Source: Methylobacterium sp. J-078
GTDB taxonomy: Bacteria > Pseudomonadota > Alphaproteobacteria > Rhizobiales > Beijerinckiaceae
Direction: 5' to 3'
Length of the DNA: 64,000 nucleotides
NCBI RefSeq assembly: GCF_022829285.1
Contig: NZ_JAKSYI010000118.1
Coordinates: 62,001-126,000, forward strand
The stretch's first letter is position 1. Each line of letters begins with the position of its first letter. Below the pieces are notes generated by a model. It saw nothing but the letters and a program-made list of their open reading frames with translations. It had not been told where the DNA came from and searched no databases. Below, in pieces: positions 58,365 through 64,000 of this stretch. Both the position numbers and the translations under genes were made by a program.

Positions 58365-60611
58365 TCATCCGACCTTCTCGGCCAGCACCACGTTCAGCCC
58401 GTCGTCGCCGAGGATCAGCGACAGCCCGGGCAAGCTGTCCAAGGCGGTGTCGATGGCCGTGTGGCAGAGTTGGACGATATCGGTGGGACTCGGGTCCACG
58501 GGATGTCGGGAGGGGTGCGAATGCCACTCCCCGACGTACCGGACCATGTCCATGACCCTGGCCATCTTGCCGGTGACGTGGTCGGAGAGGCCCTCGATGC
58601 CCCTTTCGAACGCGGCCGGCGTCCCTCTGCTGTCGGGCGGAGGGGGCAAGGGTTCGACGATATGGATCTTCCGCGCCGAGCCATCGACCACGCCGATGAC
58701 GGAGCCGCCGGTCTCGGCAGGTAGGGCGCCCTCCCGCATGGCGACCATCGCGGATCGCGCCTCGGCGTCGATGGTGATCTCCCATCCCGCTAGGCTGTGG
58801 CGCTCGATGGGGGCGACGACCGGCGCCGTGACGGACACGCCCCCATCCGCGGCGAGGGTCCAGATGCCGATTGAGGGGCCGGGGGCATCCAGGGCCCGCG
58901 CGAGGCCCATGGCGGCTAGCGACGACAGAAGGGCGACGCGGGCTTCCGGGACGCGGTTCGTCACCGCCCGACACGCCCCCGTGTAAGCGAACCTCTCGCC
59001 CGTGGCCGTCAGGTGGCGCTCCAGCGCGGGGATCAGCAGCACGGATCGATAATATTGGGCCTCAAGGTCGCGCAGCGTGGTCGAGCGATCCTCGGGCTCT
59101 ACGAGGACCACCGCGGCTTCGGCGGAGGGGTTGAAGAAGATGCTTGCACGACGGCCGGGCACGTCGAGGTCGGAGAGATGTCGGCTCGCCGCGACCGAGG
59201 CCGAGGCGTCGATGACGACCGCAGCCTGCGCGAGCGCATCGCCGAGGTCGTCGGCGTGGGGCCCGGGACGGAGAACGTTGCAGCCGATGACCTTCGTGAC
59301 CGGGCCGGCTGCCGTGGGCTGGAAGACGGCGTTCAGGTGATGCCCGAGCGCGGCCGCCTTCACTTGCCCGACCTGCATGGCCCCCAGCGTGTGACGTGCC
59401 AGGTTGTGGGGCAGCAGCCGGTCGTCGTCGACGATGCACCACTCGTATCGTCCCTCCCGGATGAGGCTTTCGGCGACGTGGGAGCCGATGGCGCCTGCCC
59501 CGACCATGACCACCTTCCGCGCGTCCGCCGTTTGCCGGCCTCCCAAGGTGGCGGCCAATCCCGCGTCGAACGCGCGATGGACCTGCGCCATCTCCACGAC
59601 GCATCCGGTCAATTGCATGCCGTCTACGTCGCGTGACGGGATCGCACGGACGAATCCGGATGCCGCGTTCGCATCCTGGTCCGGGAGCAGGACGCCGAGG
59701 GCGACCCCGACCTCGCCGACCGTCTTCTGCGTGATGAAGACCCGGAGGTCGATCAGCCCCGGAAGGTCGCCGTTCGGAGCGACGACCGGCATTGCGACGA
59801 TCAGGGCCAGCGCCCCGTTGAGGCGCGCCCGGTCCTTCGCCTCCGACCCGGCCCAACGCCTCACACGTTCCTGAAGGTCGGGGATGATCGCGACGCCGCG
59901 GTCCGAAAGCACCGCAGCGAGCGCTGCCAGATCGCGCGGGGCCCGCCGCATTCGGGTCATCCGCTCCGGGGGCACGGTGTAGGCCACCGGGATGATGCGG
60001 CTCGCGTCCGCGCTCCTCGGCATGGAATCGACAGGCAGGACCATGAGGACGTCGGGATCGTCATCGCTGGTTCTGAAACCGACGAGCTCCACGTCGTCCG
60101 TCCCGGACAGGACGGAGGTTGGCACGACGATCTTAAGGGGAGATAGCCCGAAGAAGGGGTCCACGGGCTGATGGGGGTCGTGCAATTCGCCTCGGGCGGC
60201 TCGCCGGAACCAGAGGTGGACGCGCTGAAGCAGTTCCGCCGGGGACCAAGTCAGGCGCGCCTCGTCCCAGGGACGGTCGTCGATGCACATGGCGGAGGGA
60301 AAGCCCTCCGGCACAAGCTGTTGATGCTCCGTGTCCGGAAAGTCCTCCCGAAGCATCACCACGAAGGGCATGGCCTCGTCGGCGCCAAGGGCGATGCCGA
60401 TCCTCTCGATCCTTTCGATGGGTACGACGGGCCGCTGCGGCACCCCCGTCCTGATATCGACGAGAAGCATCTCCGGACCGGCGGGATGTCGGCGAGCCTC
60501 GACCACGGTGGCGATGTCCGGGGCCGTGCGCATGTAGGCGTCGATGGCCCTCGCCTGCCTCGTAACCAAGTCGTCGATGGGGATGACGGCCCACTCGTCG
60601 ATCCAGGCCAT
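58365..60611 (-). CDS. E2-E1-JAB fusion: ubiquitin-conjugation-like protein
   Basis: One 748-residue protein joins three activities. Residues 1-155 are E2-like, with cysteine 109 in SAMCIDDRPWDEARLTW. After a 200-residue linking region comes an E1/ThiF domain (about 365-580) with nucleotide site VGAGAIGSH, LLPHNLARHT for the arginine/asparagine, and catalytic cysteine 547 in YTGACRAVTN. Residues 630-748 are a JAB/JAMM metalloprotease: glutamate 633 in AETGG and GEWHSHPSRHPVDPSPTD (His 697, His 699, Ser 708, Asp 711). In type II CBASS, Cap2 is E2-E1 and Cap3 is JAB, as separate proteins. Start ATG at 60611 lies five bases after the preceding stop. Confidence 0.9.
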   Translation of the reverse strand: MAWIDEWAVIPIDDLVTRQARAIDAYMRTAPDIATVVEARRHPAGPEMLLVDIRTGVPQRPVVPIERIERIGIALGADEAMPFVVMLREDFPDTEHQQLVPEGFPSAMCIDDRPWDEARLTWSPAELLQRVHLWFRRAARGELHDPHQPVDPFFGLSPLKIVVPTSVLSGTDDVELVGFRTSDDDPDVLMVLPVDSMPRSADASRIIPVAYTVPPERMTRMRRAPRDLAALAAVLSDRGVAIIPDLQERVRRWAGSEAKDRARLNGALALIVAMPVVAPNGDLPGLIDLRVFITQKTVGEVGVALGVLLPDQDANAASGFVRAIPSRDVDGMQLTGCVVEMAQVHRAFDAGLAATLGGRQTADARKVVMVGAGAIGSHVAESLIREGRYEWCIVDDDRLLPHNLARHTLGAMQVGQVKAAALGHHLNAVFQPTAAGPVTKVIGCNVLRPGPHADDLGDALAQAAVVIDASASVAASRHLSDLDVPGRRASIFFNPSAEAAVVLVEPEDRSTTLRDLEAQYYRSVLLIPALERHLTATGERFAYTGACRAVTNRVPEARVALLSSLAAMGLARALDAPGPSIGIWTLAADGGVSVTAPVVAPIERHSLAGWEITIDAEARSAMVAMREGALPAETGGSVIGVVDGSARKIHIVEPLPPPPDSRGTPAAFERGIEGLSDHVTGKMARVMDMVRYVGEWHSHPSRHPVDPSPTDIVQLCHTAIDTALDSLPGLSLILGDDGLNVVLAEKVG

Positions 60612-60616
60612 GGCGC

Positions 60617-61744
60617 TCAACCCTGGCGGGCGGGCTTGGAGGTGGCGGCCGTCGCGACGGTCGGGGCCGCAAGCACCAAGCCGATGCCGTAGCGGTCGAT
60701 CTCGAAGCGCAGGGGCTTCGGTGGGTTTGCGGTCTGGTCCATGGTCACCATGAACGTCCCGAGCTTGTCGCCGACGACGCGGCGATGGTGGTTGGCCGCC
60801 TGGCGGTGGGGCGGCTGCGTGGACTTGTCCTCAAGCGATCCGGGGAGCGGGATGGGCTTGCTCGGCGACACGATGGTGCAGCGGTTCTGCCCCTGGGTCT
60901 CGAAGAGCCATTTCACCTCGGGGACCGCCACGGTCTCGGTCAAACCGCGATCCGGCCCCAGGGACAGGTACGAGCAATGGTGGAACAGCTTCAGCAGGTC
61001 CCAACGCAGGCGGTCGTCGTTTCCGTAGCCGCGTGTGATGTTCACGATCTCGGCCAGCACCGTATGGTCGACGTCCGAGCCGAACAGCGCATACGATTCC
61101 TCCCCACCGTCCACGAAGACGGCTTGGAAGACGATGCTGTCGCCGTTGCGGTCGTGGACCACGGTCTCGTCCTGTCGCCACGCGAAGGGGCTGTGGACGA
61201 AGAATTCCACGGCCTCCGGCCCGTCCTTGGCGAAGCCGGGCACGAGCTTGCCCGCGTCGACGAACAGGTGCTTGCGGCTTTCGAAGTCCATGCCCTCCGC
61301 TTCCATCCACGACTTGAGGCGGTCGGCGCGGGAGAAGATGCGAATGCCCTTCTTCTCGCGGAGGCGATGGCGCGCCTCCTGTCGAATGAGGCGGGCATCG
61401 CCGTCGAGATTGGTTTCCGTCAGCGCGCAGGCCGGCACCCAGAGCTCGTCGATCTCGACGCGGTCCTCCCCCTGGTACGCGGTCGAGTGCCGGAGCCAGA
61501 AGAACTCGCCCATGCGCTGGCAGTGGTCGTCGTCGAGGTGCGTGAAGCAGACAACGTCGAAGTGGTTCCGCCCCGCCTTGCGGAGGACCGCCCTCAACTC
61601 CTTGGCGAGATCGCAGCGCTTCTCGTAGGGATCGTCGGGATTGTGCTGGTTGCCGAAGTCGATGAGGAGCAACTGCTTGTTCGCGAGCTCAAGCAGGGTG
61701 CTGTCGGCGTTTCCGAGCGGATAGAAGGTCGCGTAGGCGGTCAT
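60617..61744 (-). CDS. Metallo-beta-lactamase-fold hydrolase with tail ending in Gly
   Basis: A 375-residue MBL-fold protein with intact metal motif THLDDDH (68-74), a bridging aspartate in LFGSDVD (221-226) and LLKLFHHCSY (251-260) for the remaining histidine. The last 25 residues are flexible (APTVATAATSKPARQG) and end in glycine, as required of E1/E2 substrates. It lies between the patatin gene (43 bases) and the E2-E1-JAB gene (five bases), a tightly spaced trio that is certainly one transcript. It might hydrolyse a nucleotide signal or nucleic acid. Confidence 0.82.
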   Translation of the reverse strand: MTAYATFYPLGNADSTLLELANKQLLLIDFGNQHNPDDPYEKRCDLAKELRAVLRKAGRNHFDVVCFTHLDDDHCQRMGEFFWLRHSTAYQGEDRVEIDELWVPACALTETNLDGDARLIRQEARHRLREKKGIRIFSRADRLKSWMEAEGMDFESRKHLFVDAGKLVPGFAKDGPEAVEFFVHSPFAWRQDETVVHDRNGDSIVFQAVFVDGGEESYALFGSDVDHTVLAEIVNITRGYGNDDRLRWDLLKLFHHCSYLSLGPDRGLTETVAVPEVKWLFETQGQNRCTIVSPSKPIPLPGSLEDKSTQPPHRQAANHHRRVVGDKLGTFMVTMDQTANPPKPLRFEIDRYGIGLVLAAPTVATAATSKPARQG

Positions 61745-61787
61745 CTCGAAGTCTCCTCGTTCCCTTGGGTTCAGGCTTGCATTTCGT

Positions 61788-63053
61788 CTACGGGCGCCAC
61801 TGAAGCGTCCTTGGGAACAGGGCGGCCGAATGCGTCGTGAGGACAGTGTCGGCCACCTCGAAGCCGTGCCGTGCGATGCGTTCGAACGCGGCCGGCGTCA
61901 TGGCCTTGAGGTCCGTGGGATGGCCGAGAGCCGCGCGGACTTCGGCGTCGTTCAGGAAAGCGTCGTATTCCCGCTCGTCGCGCGAGCGTCCTTCCTTGAT
62001 GTCGACGTCCCGGATCGACACGCCCATCTTGAAGAGGGCGCCGGTGACGACCTTGGCGTCGACGTCCCTCATGAACATCCTGGACCTTAGGGCCCGGATC
62101 TGGTCGCTCGCGATGTCGAAGAGGCGGGGTCCGGCAAGGCGTCCTCGAAAGATGGCGAGCGGGGAGGCCGATCCGTACGCCGGGACGGGACCGGAAGCGT
62201 CGCTGCAGATGACGAACGCCGCCGGGTCCGGCGCTATTCCGGGCTTGTAGATCGCTTCCAGTCCCAGGTTCTCGTAGACGCCCCCATCCCAAAGCCCGAT
62301 CCTGTCCACGTCGGGTTGGGTCCGCTTGAGCGGCTTGCGCGTGGCGGGATCGGTCTGGAACCAACCCTCCTTGGGCAGGTCGACCCAGAGGGCGCCCAGG
62401 ACGTAGGGAACGGCTGCCGATGCTGCGGCCGCATCCGCCAATCGGATGTCGGGGGCGTAATGGCGCCCGAACACCCAGTCCCCCATTTCCCTCGCGGAGA
62501 ACCTCCAGCACTTGCCGCTGTGGAGGGACGTCGTGTTGATGAGCCAGGCGGGCTTCTCCGGCAGGTCCCGCACGCGGCCGGTGACGCCCCAGCGTTCGGC
62601 CAGGAGATCCGCGAGCACGCTGGCCCGGTGCGTCAGTATCCTTCGGTTGAAACGGAATAGACCGCGCCATCCGATTGCCCTGACCGTGAAGAGGTCGACG
62701 GTCGTCAGGAGGTTGCGGAGGGCCGGGTATGTGCGTTCGAGGTAGGCTGCGGAGCCGGGCCACGCATGGTCGTTGAACGACATGAGGGCCGAAACGAGCA
62801 GGCTTCCGCCGGATACGGTCGAAACGTGCGTGACCCTTTCCAGAAGGCCCTCCTCGGCCAGTCGTTTCAGCACCCCCGCATGGAAGGCCGCGGCGCGTAT
62901 GCCTCCGCCGGAGAGCGCCAAGCGAATCGGCAGCCCGGAAGGTTCGCCAGCCGGCGTCGCGGCAGCGACGGTGGTGGTCGGGGGTTCCGTTCCGTGCTCC
63001 CGGGACGTCGGGTCGGCTTCGCAGCCAGGCTTTGGGGAGTTCTCCGGCTGCAT
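61788..63053 (-). CDS. Patatin-like phospholipase
   Basis: A 421-residue protein. The oxyanion-hole motif is SGGGIRAAAFHAGVL (48-62). The nucleophile is serine 81 in STVSGGS, in which the first glycine of GXSXG is threonine, as in a recognised group of bacterial patatins. The catalytic aspartate is 256 in WDGGVYENLG. A disordered, proline-rich 40-residue start precedes it. There is no transmembrane segment or signal peptide. CBASS CapV effectors are patatins that destroy the cell membrane when switched on by cyclic nucleotides. It is the first gene of the operon and likely its toxic effector. Confidence 0.86.
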   Translation of the reverse strand: MQPENSPKPGCEADPTSREHGTEPPTTTVAAATPAGEPSGLPIRLALSGGGIRAAAFHAGVLKRLAEEGLLERVTHVSTVSGGSLLVSALMSFNDHAWPGSAAYLERTYPALRNLLTTVDLFTVRAIGWRGLFRFNRRILTHRASVLADLLAERWGVTGRVRDLPEKPAWLINTTSLHSGKCWRFSAREMGDWVFGRHYAPDIRLADAAAASAAVPYVLGALWVDLPKEGWFQTDPATRKPLKRTQPDVDRIGLWDGGVYENLGLEAIYKPGIAPDPAAFVICSDASGPVPAYGSASPLAIFRGRLAGPRLFDIASDQIRALRSRMFMRDVDAKVVTGALFKMGVSIRDVDIKEGRSRDEREYDAFLNDAEVRAALGHPTDLKAMTPAAFERIARHGFEVADTVLTTHSAALFPRTLQWRP

Positions 63054-63097
63054 CGCGTGCTCCGGCTACGCCACCGTGGTAGCGAACCATAAAGTAT

Positions 63098-63162
63098 GTC
63101 TACACCGAACATGCGCGTCGTTGTAGCGCTTTGCAAGGCCCTGGTGTTAGTCTACGCCGAAC
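63098..63162. promoter_or_regulatory. Paired direct repeats in divergent promoter region
   Basis: GTCTACACCGAAC at 63098-63110 and GTCTACGCCGAAC at 63150-63162 match in 12 of 13 bases, 52 bases apart and in the same direction. They lie in the 148-base space between the divergent patatin and XRE genes. They are likely operators for the XRE protein, which could then control both its own gene and the patatin operon. Confidence 0.65.
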
Positions 63163-63201
63163 TTTCTGGTTCGACCGGTGCGTGAGGGGAGACAGGCCGC
63201 G

Positions 63202-63510
63202 GTGGCGACGTTCGGCGAGAAGATCAAGGAGCTGAGGAAGAAGGCGGGTCTGACGCTCGACCAGCTCGCCGAGATGACCGGCTCCAGCAAGTCGTACGTC
63301 TGGGAGGTGGAGAACAAGAATCCCCCTAGGCCCTCGGCCGAGAAGATCGACCGGATCGCGAAGGCGCTCGGCGTGACCGCCGATTACCTGATGGACGCCC
63401 AGGCCGACTTGGCGACCGCGGAGGACGAGGCGTTCTTCCGGAAGTACAGGGGCCTCGATCCGGACGTGAAGGATCAGATCCGCCGGATTACCGAGACCTT
63501 CCGGAAATAG
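63202..63510 (+). CDS. XRE-family HTH regulator
   Basis: A 102-residue regulator with GTG start ten bases after AGGGGAGA. The Cro/C1-type HTH reads FGEKIKELRKKAGLTLDQLAEMTGSSKSYVWEVENKNPPRPSAEKIDRIAKALGVTADYLM, and a short C-terminal part may dimerise. It lies 91 bases before an ImmA/IrrE protease gene: in ICE and prophage systems the protease cuts the XRE repressor to switch genes on. It is divergent from the patatin operon. Confidence 0.85.
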   Translation: MATFGEKIKELRKKAGLTLDQLAEMTGSSKSYVWEVENKNPPRPSAEKIDRIAKALGVTADYLMDAQADLATAEDEAFFRKYRGLDPDVKDQIRRITETFRK

Positions 63511-63601
63511 GCATCGTCTGACGTCGAAAGGCGTAGGCTGGCGTTGCCCTGGCCTCGCTTGGCTGCGAGCCTGGACCTGTGAGCGATTCAGGTTCCGGTC
63601 G

Positions 63602-64000
63602 ATGCCAGACACATCCGAGATGACACCGATTAAGTGGGCCAACCGGCTCACCCGGATGCTCGACGCGGTGAAGGGGTCCGACCGTTACCCGGTCGACGTC
63701 GAGGAACTGATCCTCGAATATTCCCGGGTCATCTCGCCGGACGACCCGGTGCTTGAGATCGTCAGCCGGCCCCTGAGGGGGTTCGAGGGCGCGCTGGTTC
63801 CGGTGCGCGAGGCCCCTTGCGGATGGCTCGTCGTCAGCAACTCGTCGGCCTCGCCTGGCAGGCGCCGGTTCACGGTCGCGCACGAGGTCGCCCATTACAT
63901 CCTTCACCGTGACCGCATTCCCCCGCAGGGCATCTACTGCAAGGAGGAAGACGTCAGCCGCCGGGCCGGCAAGGACATCGAGAAGGAGGCGGACACGTTC
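63602..64000 (+). CDS. ImmA/IrrE-family metallopeptidase (5' part)
   Basis: The frame runs out of the window after 133 codons. It starts MPDTSEMTPIKWANRLTRMLDAV, and has the ImmA/IrrE zinc motif FTVAHEVAHYILHRD (HExxH) about 101 residues in, followed by KEADTF, which leads to the third ligand in the family. The reading frame and start were worked out from the bases directly. Its partner is the XRE protein in front. Such pairs sense DNA damage or infection; here they could de-repress the defence operon. Confidence 0.85.
   Translation, partial: MPDTSEMTPIKWANRLTRMLDAVKGSDRYPVDVEELILEYSRVISPDDPVLEIVSRPLRGFEGALVPVREAPCGWLVVSNSSASPGRRRFTVAHEVAHYILHRDRIPPQGIYCKEEDVSRRAGKDIEKEADTF

Larger units (their letters stand above)
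45339..64000. mobile_element. Tn7-like island, left end at 45339, right end not seen
   Basis: Evidence for one element: an abrupt break in the capsid gene; a 5'-TGT terminus with an array of four similar short sites just inside; lower GC at 45.4-46.8 kb; a complete tnsA-tnsB-tnsC-tniQ operon; and a long row of defence-type genes. I could not find an inverted copy of the CCCATAA sites before 64000, so the element either continues beyond the window or ends at a site too diverged to see. In Tn7 the tnsA side lies near the right end. If that held here the end would be at 53.5-54.1 kb and the genes to its right would form a second, neighbouring island. Confidence 0.6.

Noticed and set aside
45339..64000. 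CRISPR-associated transposon
   Set aside because: The element is Tn7-like, but no cas gene, repeat-spacer array or guide-like repeat was seen in the window.
57335..64000. Ordinary type II CBASS
   Set aside because: No protein with a nucleotidyltransferase GS...DxD pattern of a CD-NTase was found among the genes here; it could still lie past the right edge.

Overview
The window is high-GC alphaproteobacterial DNA, most like Methylobacteriaceae. This is inferred from a fabI-fabB-fabA block next to an irr-type regulator, a ccm cluster, a DUF1007/NicO pair and an RcGTA-type gene transfer agent (GTA) cluster. No rRNA, tRNA or CRISPR array was recognised.

Region 1 (1-26.5 kb) is mostly chromosomal housekeeping. 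It holds the end of soxA, dadA, a large two-headed glycosyltransferase after an AT-rich spacer, a decayed LysR gene, a three-subunit periplasmic aldehyde oxidoreductase (paoABC), two gene remnants, fabI/fabB/fabA with divergent irr, a histidine phosphatase, a Ni/Co exporter pair, ccmIEFH for cytochrome c maturation, and a two-component pair split by a vapBC-type toxin-antitoxin module.

Region 2 (26.7-45.3 kb) is a GTA-like structural and lysis cluster on the minus strand: head-tail connectors, major tail protein, tape measure, gp12-gp15 baseplate proteins, tail fibre, lysozyme and small lysis-associated proteins. It is interrupted by plus-strand or foreign modules: a RelE/HTH toxin-antitoxin pair between gp15 and gp14, a LysR/GST/flavin-oxidase group between gp13 and gp12, and two secreted trypsin-like proteases before the capsid. 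Only the C-terminal end of the HK97-type capsid gene remains. Terminase, portal and prohead protease are not in the window.

Region 3 (45.34-64 kb) is a Tn7-like island whose left end lies inside the capsid gene. A TGT terminus is followed by four CCCATAA-type repeats that look like transposase-binding sites. A tnsA-tnsB-tnsC-tniQ operon occupies 47.0-53.4 kb; its TniQ carries C-terminal repeats and its TnsA appears to lack catalytic residues. The right end was not found. The cargo is mostly one minus-strand gene block: patatin-like phospholipase, metallo-beta-lactamase-fold hydrolase, a single E2-E1-JAB ubiquitin-conjugation-like polypeptide, a second metallo-beta-lactamase-fold protein, a small protein, a soluble FtsH-like AAA+/M41 protease and another small protein. 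A divergent XRE regulator with an ImmA/IrrE protease stands upstream, and a stand-alone M41-like peptidase lies near the left end. This set resembles CBASS/Bil-type defence modules but has no visible CD-NTase or ubiquitin-like protein. It is the best candidate here for an undescribed system.
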